From Orbus sasakiae (GTDB taxonomy: Bacteria > Pseudomonadota > Gammaproteobacteria > Enterobacterales > Orbaceae): DNA of 64,000 nucleotides. Below, in pieces: positions 1 through 10,800 of the stretch. Numbering within the stretch: the stretch's first letter is position 1; every line of letters starts with the position of its first letter. The notes below the pieces were generated by a model. It saw nothing but the letters and a program-made list of their open reading frames with translations, was not told where the DNA came from and did not search any database. A program made the translations under genes and the position numbers. The stretch covers positions 930,001 through 994,000 of the forward strand of contig NZ_BAABHY010000001.1 of the NCBI RefSeq assembly GCF_039542345.1. Reading direction: 5' to 3'.

Positions 1-675
1 TCATTCAATCCTGACATATGGCAAGCTGATTTAGCTGATGCAGTAAATGCTGCGAAAAAGGGACAATATGTTATTGGTAGTTTTCAAGGTACACCAGGTA
101 ACGAAGCAACAATTGAAAAAGACTATGCATTAGCAGCACGCTTAATTAATGAAACTCATGCTCCGATTCTTGAAGCCAATTTAAGTTGTCCTAATGAAGG
201 GGTACATAAGCTCTTATGTTTCGACTTTGATAAAGTCGAGCGCGTTGCTAAAGAGATTAAAAATGCTGTACCTGATAAACCCTTATTTTTAAAGTTAGCT
301 TATTTTGCCAATGACAACGATGTCATGCCTCTTATTAAAAAGCTCAAAGGCGTGGTTGATGGCTTTAGCACAATTAATACATTGTCAGCAAGTCCTATTG
401 ATAAAAATGGTCACCCTGCACTGGGCCAAGATAGGCCGACGGGTGGTGTATGCGGTGATGCGATTCGCTGGGCTGGCTTAGATATGGTGAAACGGTTAGT
501 TCGGTTACGTGAAGAATTAGATGCGGCCTTTGCTATTATTGGTGTTGGTGGGGTATCATCTGTTGCACATTATCAAGAATATATGACAGCCGGCGCAGAT
601 GCAGTCATGAGTGCAACTGGTGCAATGTGGAATCCTCAATTAGCATTTGATATTAAACATAATCTTAATCAATAA
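1..675 (+). CDS. Dihydroorotate dehydrogenase-like protein, class 1 (5'-truncated by window edge)
   Basis: The reading frame is open from the first base and ends in TAA, so about 224 C-terminal residues are visible and the start lies outside the window. The motif NLSCPN is the class 1 dihydroorotate dehydrogenase signature; its Cys is the catalytic base in that class, whereas class 2 enzymes (such as E. coli PyrD) have Ser there. A later IIGVGGVSS segment and a GADAVMSATGAM stretch look like the FMN phosphate-binding end of the TIM barrel. The family oxidises dihydroorotate to orotate in pyrimidine synthesis, but dihydropyrimidine dehydrogenase relatives share the fold, so the substrate is not certain. 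A strong hairpin follows the stop. Confidence 0.8.
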   Translation, partial: SFNPDIWQADLADAVNAAKKGQYVIGSFQGTPGNEATIEKDYALAARLINETHAPILEANLSCPNEGVHKLLCFDFDKVERVAKEIKNAVPDKPLFLKLAYFANDNDVMPLIKKLKGVVDGFSTINTLSASPIDKNGHPALGQDRPTGGVCGDAIRWAGLDMVKRLVRLREELDAAFAIIGVGGVSSVAHYQEYMTAGADAVMSATGAMWNPQLAFDIKHNLNQ

Positions 676-711
676 GATATTGATATTAGAATGATAATGG
701 GGATTGAAAAT

Positions 712-737
712 AAATAACGCTAAAAATAGCGTTATTT
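712..737 (+). terminator. Intrinsic terminator of the pyrD-like gene
   Basis: A perfect 10-bp inverted repeat (AAATAACGCT / AGCGTTATTT) with a 6-nt loop sits 37 bases after the stop of the dihydroorotate-dehydrogenase-like gene. The right arm ends in T residues. It has the expected form and place for a rho-independent terminator. Confidence 0.75.
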
Positions 738-1190
738 AATAACGTATTTTTGAATATGAATTGCAACATGTATTGTATTCTTGCCGGTATATCTCATGAC
801 ACAATAAATGGATCTATTGCTGTTGACAGGGTTGCCTTAGATAACAGCGGAATTATCCTTTAGTTTCCTTAATGGTCACTTTCCGCTTACAATTCAGAAA
901 ATTATCATGAGCGAGTCAGCGCTATAGCTGTTAAATAGAATAGCATTATTGTGAGTTTTACTTATTGCTATCATTCACAAAATAAAATTGATCCTAATCA
1001 CTTTAAGGAAATAGGATATCGATACCGTCTGATGCAACAAAGTGTCATTTATCGATTTCAACTAACGGTATGTGAATATTTTTTCCTGGTGCGAATAGGG
1101 GAAATGTATGATTCTATCAGAAATAGAATTTTGCTTGATAAGAATGGTAGAAGGTATCGATAAAAGAAGGGCAAAGATCGCATTAATTCC
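738..1190. other. Intergenic stretch with no supported gene
   Basis: About 450 bases between the terminator above and the promoter of the ABM-domain gene. An open frame of 70 codons at 951-1163 starts with GTG, lacks a Shine-Dalgarno sequence and gives a protein I do not recognise. A shorter overlapping frame beginning at the ATG near 1107 is no better. No convincing RNA structure was seen. It may be decayed sequence. Confidence 0.4.
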
Positions 1191-1201
1191 TTGAAGTTAC
1201 A

Positions 1202-1210
1202 TGTTATAAT
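1202..1210 (+). promoter_or_regulatory. Extended -10 promoter element for the ABM-domain gene
   Basis: The sequence TGTTATAAT (TGn followed by a consensus TATAAT) lies 27 bases upstream of the start codon at 1238. There is no good -35 hexamer 17 bases upstream, which suits an extended -10 promoter. Confidence 0.6.
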
Positions 1211-1237
1211 ACGTTGAGTTATTAATTGGAGATATAT

Positions 1238-1528
1238 ATGAGCAAGTTAAACATTGTGGCTATTTTTACAATTAAACCTGAATATCATACTGAATTTCAG
1301 ACTGAATTTAAAAAAATTGTTGAGGGTAGTCGTCAAGAAGAAGGTTGTATTCAATATGATCTTAACCAAGATGTCAAAGACCCAAATACTTACGTTTTTA
1401 TTGAAACATGGCAATCACGTCAAGCAATTGATATACATAATACGCAAGCTCACTATAAACAATTTGCAAAATTTGCTGAAGGTAAAGTGGCTAAAAAAAC
1501 CGTTCATGTTATGAAACAAGTGATTTAG
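1238..1528 (+). CDS. ABM-domain protein, putative quinol monooxygenase (YgiN-like)
   Basis: A 96-residue protein filling one antibiotic-biosynthesis-monooxygenase (ABM) domain, a dimeric ferredoxin-like fold. Supporting features are the opening beta strand NIVAIFTIKPE, the EEGCIQYDL segment, FIETWQSRQAIDIHN and a conserved HYKQF segment. Relatives include YgiN (quinol/menadiol oxidation) and autoinducer-2 degrading LsrG; sequence alone does not separate them. I chose the ATG at 1238, not the in-frame TTG at 1226, because GGAG at 1228-1231 would serve as its ribosome binding site. It is a single-gene unit with its own promoter and a terminator shared with the convergent GST gene. Confidence 0.8.
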   Translation: MSKLNIVAIFTIKPEYHTEFQTEFKKIVEGSRQEEGCIQYDLNQDVKDPNTYVFIETWQSRQAIDIHNTQAHYKQFAKFAEGKVAKKTVHVMKQVI

Positions 1529-1565
1529 TTAATTTCTATTTTTATTGCTTAGATATTTTTATATT

Positions 1566-1586
1566 AAAGCGCCTTATTGGCGCTTT
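1566..1586. terminator. Bidirectional terminator between the ABM and GST genes
   Basis: AAAGCGCC and GGCGCTTT form an 8-bp stem with a 5-nt loop, followed by T residues on the + strand and preceded by A residues that give a U tract on the - strand. Its right arm overlaps the last codons of the convergent GST gene, so the two genes share the hairpin. Confidence 0.8.
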
Positions 1587-2272
1587 TTATTATTTAAACG
1601 GTAGGGCTCATCCATTGCAATAAAATCATTTTCGTTAAGGGCATCGTCAACCCATTCTTTAATACCTTTTGTTTGCCAAATAACATCAATATAATCTGCT
1701 ACCTTAGGTGACATCGTGATATCAAAATTTTTTAATCGTATACACATTGGTGCATAAAAAGCATCAGCAATAGTGAAATCACCAAATAAATAGGCCCCTT
1801 CCGATTTATCTAGCATGGATGAAATATAACGATCAAAAAAGGCAACTTCTTGTTTGACTTGTCTATGATCACGTAAAATGATCTGTCCCCATTCAGCAAA
1901 TTTAGCTTCAATATTCATTGGCAAATAGCGACGAATTTGCGGATAACCACTATGCATTTGGGCTGTGACACACCTTGCTTTTGCTTTTAAGCGTGTTTGA
2001 TTTGGCCACAAAGATAAAGTCGGGTGTTTATCGGCCAAATATTCACAAATTGCTAAGGAATCGGTAATAACCAAATCATCATCAACTAAAATTGGCACAG
2101 TACCCAGCGGATTAAGCGGTAATATTGTTTTCTTAAATATTGAGTTATCATCAAAGCTATCAAAACGAACAAGTCGCTCATTAAATTCAATACCAAAATG
2201 TTTCATCACAATCCAAGCACGCATCGACCAACTGGAATAATTTTTATTACCGATATAAAGCGTATATTTCAT
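1574..2272 (-). CDS. Glutathione S-transferase family protein
   Basis: A 232-residue cytosolic GST. The N-terminal thioredoxin-like domain opens with LYIGNKNYSSWSMRAW; a Ser in this region is the likely thiol-activating residue. It continues to NPLGTVPILVDDD and ITDSLAICEYLADK, which contain the cis-Pro and the glutathione-binding Asp/Ser. An all-helical C-terminal domain follows (FGDFTIADAFYAP). The family conjugates or reduces electrophiles with glutathione; the substrate here is unknown. GAGGAGA lies a few bases before the ATG. A repeated intergenic element lies about 90 bases upstream. The coding sequence runs into the shared terminator, so the last residues are encoded by hairpin DNA. 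Confidence 0.88.
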   Translation of the reverse strand: MKYTLYIGNKNYSSWSMRAWIVMKHFGIEFNERLVRFDSFDDNSIFKKTILPLNPLGTVPILVDDDLVITDSLAICEYLADKHPTLSLWPNQTRLKAKARCVTAQMHSGYPQIRRYLPMNIEAKFAEWGQIILRDHRQVKQEVAFFDRYISSMLDKSEGAYLFGDFTIADAFYAPMCIRLKNFDITMSPKVADYIDVIWQTKGIKEWVDDALNENDFIAMDEPYRLNNKKRQ

Positions 2273-2363
2273 GATGTCTCCTCTAACCGCTAGCGCGGGG
2301 TGTTAAACTTACTCAATAATAAAGCATATACATCATCTTAAGTGTATACCTAAATACAATATA

Positions 2364-2420
2364 GGCTGTTTTTACACTAGAATGATAGGTTATGATAATT
2401 TTTTAACGAAAATATCACTC
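2364..2420 (+). repeat. Intergenic repeat element, copy A
   Basis: This segment (GGCTGTTTTTACACTAGAAT, then GATAGGTTATGATAA) recurs inverted at 39901-39937 with 4 mismatches in about 34 bases, and again in weaker form at 27248-27300. Read on the + strand it contains TTTACA, 17 bases, then GATAAT, a good sigma-70-like pair pointing into the 3' end of pbpC. Read the other way it lies upstream of the GST gene. Confidence 0.5.
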
Positions 2421-2448
2421 CTTAATGAGTATTGAATTTACCATCATC

Positions 2449-4806
2449 TTATTCTACTAGCTCAATTTTTATTTCACGCGAATCACTGCGACCTAAGTCA
2501 TCAACCACCAATATTTTAAATAAACCGCTGCGTGTTGGGACCCAGTCAATCGATTCATTTTGCGGGCTATGGCCAATAAACTGATTATCAATAAACCAGT
2601 AAAGTTGTTTAACATCACCATCAACATTTGCATTTAAGCTGATGCGTTCATTTTTTTGATTATTGAGCCTAAATTGATAAACCACATTTTTTAGTGGAGA
2701 GGTAATTTTAGGTGGCTGACCTAAGTAAGTTTGTGGTGAGGCACAATGTGAACTCGTTGGTGGTGATTTTTTCGCAATACCTGCTTTCGCAAACACATTA
2801 GCTAAATCTGATGGCCAATACTCGAAAACTTCAATATGGGTGGTTTGCGGATTATAAGGCGGGCATGCTACAGCACCCGTTTGATTATTTATCATTACTG
2901 GGCGATAAATTGAGTCAACTGTAATAGGGGATACACCGGGTATGAACCATGTTTTACCTTTTACTTTACACCATTGAGTCACTAAATTCCCACTGGTTAA
3001 GCAAATATCCACCTTTTTTGCATGTTTGGGGATTTCATATTGTGAAATGATCGGATTATGATAATACCCATTAATCGCATCAATAATATTAAAAAACAGC
3101 GGGGTGGCCGCATCAGCGCCGACAAATGCATTGTTACTTGAACCATCAAAATTGCCTAACCACACCACTAAGACATACTGTTGAAAACCACCCGCTGTCC
3201 AGGCATCACGAAAGCCCCATGATGTGCCTGTTTTCCAATAAATGGGGATCGCATTGTGCTGTTTTTTAAATAGGATATCTTGTTTACGTGTATTTTTTAA
3301 TAACATGTCTTTGGTCATAAAACTGGCTTCAGCACTCAGCAGTTGCTTACTGTCGGTAGACGGTTGCTGTGGTGTTATCAATTGCAATGGTTGCCATTTC
3401 CCATTGTTAGCAAGCATGGCATACAAGGTGGCAAGTTCTTGTGATGTTACTTCGCCCCCACCCAATACCAAAGCGAGACCATAATGCTCTTCAGTTGCTA
3501 GATTTTGGATATTGGCATTTTGTAAAAATTGATAAAAAGATGGTTTTTTTAGTTTTGAAGCGACGTATACCGCCGGAATATTACGGCTACGAATTAAGGC
3601 TTCTGTTGCTGAGATCGGCCCGCTAAAATGACGGTCAAAGTTTTCTGGTGTATAAAAACCAAAATCCGTTTCAACATCTTTTAAAATCGTCATCGGATGT
3701 AACACACCTTGGTCTATACCAAGTCCATAAATAAAGGGTTTTAGCGTCGACCCGGGTGAACGTTTTGCTAACGTACCATTAACTTGCCCTTGAATATCTG
3801 AATTAAAATAGTTAGCCGAACCCAATAAGGATTTTACCGCCATTGTATTTGTATCAACGAGTAATACCGAGGCATTTTGAATGCCTTTTTGGCGATTTCG
3901 CTCAATAAAAATAGTGACTTGATCTTCGATGATCTGCTGCAAATTGCTATCTAATGTGGTCATCACCTCTTGTTGTCCAGCACGTTTTTGCTGACTTATG
4001 ATTTGATTGATAAAGTGAGGGGCTAAAAAAGGTAATTGTTCGGGTTGGCGCATGATTAATGGTTGGTTAAAAAGCGCTGCTATATATTGATCAACATCAT
4101 AGGTTTCTTGCCAGCGTTGAAAAAGCTGATTACGTGCACTAACTAATGATTTTCCCGCAACACCCGTTAACTTATCAATACGATACGTCGGCGATTGAGG
4201 TAACACCGTTAACGTCAAGGCTTCAGGTAAATTAACCTGCGCAGCCGGTTTATTGAAATAGATTAATGAGGCTGCGCCAATACTTTCAATATTTCGACCA
4301 AAAGGGGCATAATTTAGGTAGGCCTCTAAAATATCATGTTTTGAATACATTAATTCTAGCTGAATAGCCCGAATGATTTGTAACAATTTACCATCAATTG
4401 TTTTGGTATTAAGTTGCCAATGCATACGTGCAAGTTGCATCGTAATTGTTGAGGCGCCTTGACGGTTACCGCCCCCCATATAAGTGGCAAAAAATGCCCT
4501 AACTAAGCTGATGGGATTAAATCCAGGGTGATAATAAAACCATTGATCTTCATGAAGTAGCAAACCCTTAATAATCAGTGGTGAAACCTCTTCAAGAGGT
4601 GTCCACAGTCGATACCGATCATCATCAGCAAGGGTAATGCGGAGTAATTTATGTTTTTCATCATAAAATGTACTGGAAAACGTTAATGAGGTATTAAGCG
4701 GTGAGTGCGGATAAACTCGTACAATACCAATCACAATCGTCAATAGCAACAGGGCCATTAAACCGTTTTGATGGCGTTTAATAAATTGAAGTAAGTAAGA
4801 CATCAT
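2449..4806 (-). CDS. pbpC: Penicillin-binding protein 1C, bifunctional peptidoglycan glycosyltransferase/transpeptidase
   Basis: About 785 residues. An N-terminal signal anchor (LMALLLLTIVIGIVRVYP) is followed by a GT51 glycosyltransferase domain with HEDQWFYYHPG and GASTITMQLAR. The transpeptidase domain has the SxxK motif STLK (Ser353), SRN and KTGTSW (Lys525). The C-terminus carries the Ig-like BiPBP_C domain. It would polymerise and cross-link peptidoglycan at the periplasmic face of the inner membrane. I start at the ATG at 4806 (ATG-ATG); an in-frame TTG lies three codons earlier. It is 49 bases downstream of the alpha-2-macroglobulin gene on the same strand, the yfhM-pbpC pairing known in E. 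coli, where the macroglobulin is thought to guard the periplasm when PBP1C repairs wall breaches. Confidence 0.95.
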   Translation of the reverse strand: MMSYLLQFIKRHQNGLMALLLLTIVIGIVRVYPHSPLNTSLTFSSTFYDEKHKLLRITLADDDRYRLWTPLEEVSPLIIKGLLLHEDQWFYYHPGFNPISLVRAFFATYMGGGNRQGASTITMQLARMHWQLNTKTIDGKLLQIIRAIQLELMYSKHDILEAYLNYAPFGRNIESIGAASLIYFNKPAAQVNLPEALTLTVLPQSPTYRIDKLTGVAGKSLVSARNQLFQRWQETYDVDQYIAALFNQPLIMRQPEQLPFLAPHFINQIISQQKRAGQQEVMTTLDSNLQQIIEDQVTIFIERNRQKGIQNASVLLVDTNTMAVKSLLGSANYFNSDIQGQVNGTLAKRSPGSTLKPFIYGLGIDQGVLHPMTILKDVETDFGFYTPENFDRHFSGPISATEALIRSRNIPAVYVASKLKKPSFYQFLQNANIQNLATEEHYGLALVLGGGEVTSQELATLYAMLANNGKWQPLQLITPQQPSTDSKQLLSAEASFMTKDMLLKNTRKQDILFKKQHNAIPIYWKTGTSWGFRDAWTAGGFQQYVLVVWLGNFDGSSNNAFVGADAATPLFFNIIDAINGYYHNPIISQYEIPKHAKKVDICLTSGNLVTQWCKVKGKTWFIPGVSPITVDSIYRPVMINNQTGAVACPPYNPQTTHIEVFEYWPSDLANVFAKAGIAKKSPPTSSHCASPQTYLGQPPKITSPLKNVVYQFRLNNQKNERISLNANVDGDVKQLYWFIDNQFIGHSPQNESIDWVPTRSGLFKILVVDDLGRSDSREIKIELVE

Positions 4807-4855
4807 TTCTATCAATTAATTTATTGTTAAGAGGGTGGTAAGGCCACCCCCTAAT

Positions 4856-7800
4856 TTAATACCACGAACGAGGCATCACCGTGATGTTATTACCACCTTG
4901 AGAAACGGCTTGGATATCACGATCATACATTGCCTCACCATAAGCGGAAGGAACACTATATTGTCCAACATTGGTTGCTTTAATTTGGTATTTAAAGGTT
5001 TGAATTTGGTTATTGTCAGTTGAACCATAAATAATGACGCGATCCTCTCTCACATCCGTATAATCTGGATACCAAGTATAATCACCAACAGCAATCGGTG
5101 ATAACCAATGAGAATCTGTATCATCATAGTACTCTTCATCCTCACCTTCATATTCATCGTATTCATCATCATTATCTTGGCTGCTTTTTATCGGTTGTTG
5201 GACGACTTCAAAACCACCTGGGAGTAAATCAACAATAGCCAGATTGGTCGCCCCTTCTTTTGAGAGTGAACGAATACGAATTGTCACATTCACTTTATCA
5301 CCCAATTTGACTTGATTAATCACATTACCGTTGTCATCGGTAAATTCACGATAAACTTCCAGTCCTTTTGTGATAGGTTTTTGCTGTATGGTATTATCAA
5401 ACCCCTGTTCTGAAACCATATACCAGGCCGGTAATTTTGTCTGATTATTAAAGGAAATAGTACGTACATCAGCATCATATTCCCCCTTCGCTAATAATCC
5501 TTTCAGCGTCGCAATGGTCTGACGTTTATGTTGCTGATCTTGGCTAGTAATCGTTAAATCATTAGCGGTTAAAGCGCCAAGATTAATGCTGGATACGTAG
5601 CTGTCTAATGCCAACATCGTCATGGCAGAGGATTGCGTGGTATAGCGCTCTTGTTTAAGCATTAATACTAAATTCTCTAGGGCTTGAGCCGGTATCTCTT
5701 TTGTATATCCACTAAAGTGTTTGGTGATCAAATAAATCTTACCTGAGTCCATCACTAAAGGATCGTAATAGTTATGGTTCCACCAAGCACTATTGTAAGC
5801 GTTAGATAATGACTTCCATACAGGTTTAAATAATTTGTCTGCCTCTTTATCCATTTTTAACATTTGGTAAGATGAAGCAAGGTAAAGAGCGGTTAAATCA
5901 GTTTGCCACCAAGTGCTACGGCTATCATTAAGATCAGCCATGATTGAAGCTAAATAGCTGGTTGTTACTTGATTTTGGCGAGTTAATAGGTAGCTTGCAT
6001 AAGCTCTTAAACGTAAACCATATTGATCTGTGCGTTGTGATGTAGCGATTTGTGCCACATATTGATTGGCGCGCTCTAACAATCGATTTGGTATGCTTTG
6101 ACCCGCTTCTTTTGCTTCTAACATAAAGTTAACCGCATATAATGTGATAAACGGATCCACATTATACGTTGAATACCACAGACCAATTGCACCTTCGCTG
6201 TTCTGTCTGGTTTGTAAGGTTTGGAATAACGCATCTAATTGAATTGAGTTATTTTTAACTAACTCAAAATCAGGGTATTTACTGTCAATTAATAATGGCA
6301 TTGCTCGGCTTACAATTTGCTCAGAACAGTAATGCGGATAATCAGCTAAGTAGGTTGCCAAACCTTTACTTAAAATAAACGGTGAATAAGAAACCGCCGC
6401 TTGACGCTGACTATATGGCGCATACATTTGACGCATATCAGAAATGCTTTGTTGACTCCCATCCATACGTCCCATGGTGGTTTTTAATCGATACTGTGAA
6501 GCTGGGCGTACCGATGTACTGACCTGTCGGTCGACAACTTTATCATTATAACTCGCGGTAAAATGTAAATCACCACTGCCTAACGTATCCGTTGCTTTTA
6601 ACTTAAATGTTAACGATCCTTCTTTCATTGATGCAAGGGTAATGGTGCGAATTGCCTCATCAAGAATGGTTAATTGCGGTGTTGTTTTTAATGTGACCTG
6701 AATCGGTACAGCGTGATCGCCAATATCATCTAAATTATTGGCTATACTCACACTGATTTCAAATTCATCATTAGGGGCAACAAAATACGGAATATTTGGA
6801 CTAATAACAAAATCGTTACGAACGGTCGCTACGGTTTGTGTACTGCCCATCGTTTGTTGACCCACTGAAACAGCCATAACACGGATTTTGCCATTGAAGT
6901 AATCAGGGACAGTATAATCAACCGTTTTTATACCATCGACATCGATAATACCTGACCAATAGGCGACGGGTTCATCCACTTTACGTTTAAATGGATTAAG
7001 ATGTGCAGATAGTTCATCTGTCATCTCATCTGAATCCCCACCAGGAGCTGATAAATTCAATAATCGACTATATTCCGGTAAAATAAGGTCAAGAATTTGC
7101 AGTGTCCTTACCGATAATGCTTTTTTACGAATAAATTCATTAAGTGGGTTTTTAAGTTTATAACCTGATACTTGCAAAATACCTTCATCAATTGCAAAAA
7201 TAACCACGCGTTGTTTCGTATGGGTCTCAATGGTAATGGGTAGTGTTTGACCTGGTTTAATCTTGTCTGGTGTGGTTAATTTAATGTGATCATTAAATTT
7301 ATCATTTGAAATTTTAAAAGGAACCACAGCATAGCTTAATGGACTCATAAAAATTTCATCTGAACTTGGGTCTCGAATAAACTGCACATTGATGTACGCA
7401 TTACCATCAATTCCTGCTGGAACGGTGATTTTCTGAACGGAGCTCGTTGTATTGGTTTTAAACCACTTATGGGCATAAACTTTGTCACGCTCAATGGTTA
7501 TGATACCACTACCAATATAAGGGGCGGTTATTGAAACTTCAATTTCATCTCCTGCTTTATATTGGTTATCATCGATTTTTAAAACCAATTCCGCATTACG
7601 ATCAAGATTACGTGTCACATTTGCCGTTCCCGCAATTGAGTAAGCCGTTTGATAGATAATATGACCGTTTTTGTTTTTAATTTGTAACGTAAAGTTGCCT
7701 GGATCTTCATTTTCAATCGTATAGTTAGTCGATGTTTTATCAATACTAAACGGGATTTCGTTGATGACCACATCTTTACGTTTTGATTCATATTTATAAA

Positions 7801-10800
7801 CACCAGAAGGCTGTTTAACCAATACCGAAAGGTATTTTTGTTCGATTTTTACCAGTGTTAACTCGTTCAACGATATCGGTTCAAGATTTGAATCCACAGC
7901 AATAAAATTAATGATCCGACGGGAATCTTTTTTAATGTAGTCTAATCGACCGTCAGCTTTTGAACCAATCAAGTAATCATTAGGTGAAACGAAAGCGGTT
8001 GCTGTTGCAGCGACACTTCGTCCACTATCAGGTTCAAAGACTTCTGTTAGGAGCTTCGCCGTATAATTGCCTTCAAAGCTACCAATAGGTAAATCTAAAT
8101 GAGCCAAACCATTTTCATCTGTGATACGTTCTTCAACGGCGATATTGAAACTGTTTTGTTGACGACTAATATTTTGATAGAACGCATATTTATCATATTT
8201 TTTAAAATAAGGCGCAGAAGGTTCTAAAAATAATTGGCTTTGTACAATCCGGTTTTGAGCTGGTGTACCAAAGAGATTTTTTGCTTCAACTTGTGCTGAT
8301 AGCGCGTCAGGGTGAACCCATCCTTCTTTTATATCAGGTAATAATTTAAGTGTTACCGCCGTTTTATCTGGCTCAAACTCGCGTACTATAACAGAAGTTG
8401 AACCTAATAATGTACGATAGTCTTCTCGTGGATTTTTAAGATATAGATTAATATACCATTCACCTGTTGGTGAGCTGTAATCGGTTTTATAAGATAGTTC
8501 TTCAAATCCATATTTATCAAGGGTAATTGATTCAGTTTTAACTTGATTCGATTTAGGATCATAGATATCAGCTTCAAGCCTGATACCGTTAAGTGATTTA
8601 GACCAATCTTGTGCACGAACAATCATCCCAATATGGAATGTATCCCCAGGTCTATATACACCTCGATCTGAAAATAAGTGGGTACGTAACTCACCGCCAT
8701 CAATCGTTTCATAAATACCACCGACATCAAAACGTGAAAAGTTTAATTGTCTGTCATAACTTGAAATCGGTAAAAATGATAAGTCTTGGCCTTTTTCAAC
8801 GACAAAAAATAGTGGTCTAATGCCCTGATAATACTCAGATAACGGATCAAAGTGCACATGACCTGACTCATCAGTATATAACGCGGTGATTTCAACTCCA
8901 TTTACACCAATAACTGAGACTTTAGCATCGGCGATAGGTTGACCCGTTCGTATAGACTGTACAAAGATATCTTGTGATTGATCTAATGATTTTTTATTAA
9001 TAATCCCAATGTCTGTAACAATGATGAAACGTGAATCGTAATAATTAAAATCATCATTACGTGCATCTTTGGTATTACCATATAAATTAACTAAAAAAAC
9101 GCCTCTAATCGCATTACCTTCGACGTCTTTAGTGAGGTATTTGCTAATATCTACATCCGTGTATTTTGTAGATTCTGCCGTTCCAGAAATGGATTTAATG
9201 ACCGTATATTTTTCAACAAAATTTTCACTATCGAGATCACCAAAATTCATCCATTGGAAATCATTGCCATTAAATGCGACTAAATGTTGCAGTTGAGAAG
9301 GAATAACACGTCCTATTTGGAGCTTTAACGCTGACATATTACGGGAAACAATAGGAATTTTCTTGTCCCCTGATAATGATAATAGTGAACCACTGGCAGC
9401 GAAATTCATGATATAAGGGTAGGCGGGTACTGTTTTTACGTCATGATAAGGCGTTGATAAATAATAGCCACCGTCTGAGACTAATGGTTGCTCAACCTCG
9501 ATATAAATCTGACGTTTTTGTTCAGCTTTAAATTCGAAACTGATTTGATTTTGATAATTTTGTTCTGTATCAATCACTTTCAACGCAATAGGGGTTGATT
9601 TTTCAAGATCACGACCATCGACATTTATTTTTGTTTTGTAGGTCCTGTCCAATTCATCGTAATAACGTTCAGTATATTGCTTATTAGGATTAATGGGTAA
9701 TTGCCAAACTTTGATCACTTTATGAATATCAGATGCTTTCACATTATAATTGAATGAAACTGTCAAAACTTGGCGCATCTCTTGATTATTGACTTCAACG
9801 AGTGACACATCAAAATTATTGATATTCAGATTAAACTTACTTGGTACGACCAATACGCTATGATTTAACGATTTTGATGGTGTACCACCAATTGATGATG
9901 TAATGCCTTTTTCAATCGATAACTGCATATAACCATCTTGATTCGGCAAACCAATTTGCCCACTTTTGATGTAAGCAGTTGTCAAATCGTTATTATAGGT
10001 AACGGTGTAGTCATATTGCTTAATGAAAGTATCTTTATCACGGTTATTGCTGTTTTTTTCATAAAGTGCGAGGGAAATCTTTCGTTCAAAAACCAACTTA
10101 TCAATAGGGTGTGAAAAATTAACCGTAAAAATGGCCATTTTATTACTCGGATTAATCGGATCTTGATAAAGTTCTTCACGGCTAATTGAATAGCTAAAAT
10201 CTTGAGTCTTAAATGAATAAGATGATGAGTTAGTTTGTAAAAGATTATTTTCACTAAAAAGCTTATCACTCTCTAATTTTACTGTATATTGTGTTCCAAG
10301 GGGCCATGGTTGAGTTGGTTTGAACTCTATCATTTTGTTATTGTGCCAACGCCACTGACCATCAATCTGCGGACTGAGTGTAATCCCTTCACTAATTGTT
10401 TTACCTATCATATCGAGTGGTGCAGGGCTTGCTCCTGTCCGATTGACAAAACCGATTTTCAATGTTGAATTACTGTAGCTAGGTTCGTAATAATTTGCGG
10501 AATAATGATTAACAATAATCGGAGCTGGGTCGATTGGTTTCGGTCGGTTTTGATACCAGTGATAAGCATAGTTTGCTGAAAAATAACCGATGATAGCAAT
10601 AATGATCAAACTACCAATGAATGTGCTACGTTTACTGAGTGAGTTGGCAATGGTGTGGTAAAGGGTTTGTGCTTTTGGGTACCATTTTGGAGTAGACCAA
10701 TTAATATCACCAATAATTGGGCTGATTAACCATAATATAGCACGGATTAAAACCAGAAGAAACAGCGCAAAATAAAGGCATGCTTCCCAGATAATAGCGA

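Noticed and set aside
951..1163. 70-codon open frame upstream of the ABM gene
   Set aside because: GTG start, no ribosome binding site, no recognisable family, in an AT-rich gap; kept only as unexplained intergenic sequence.
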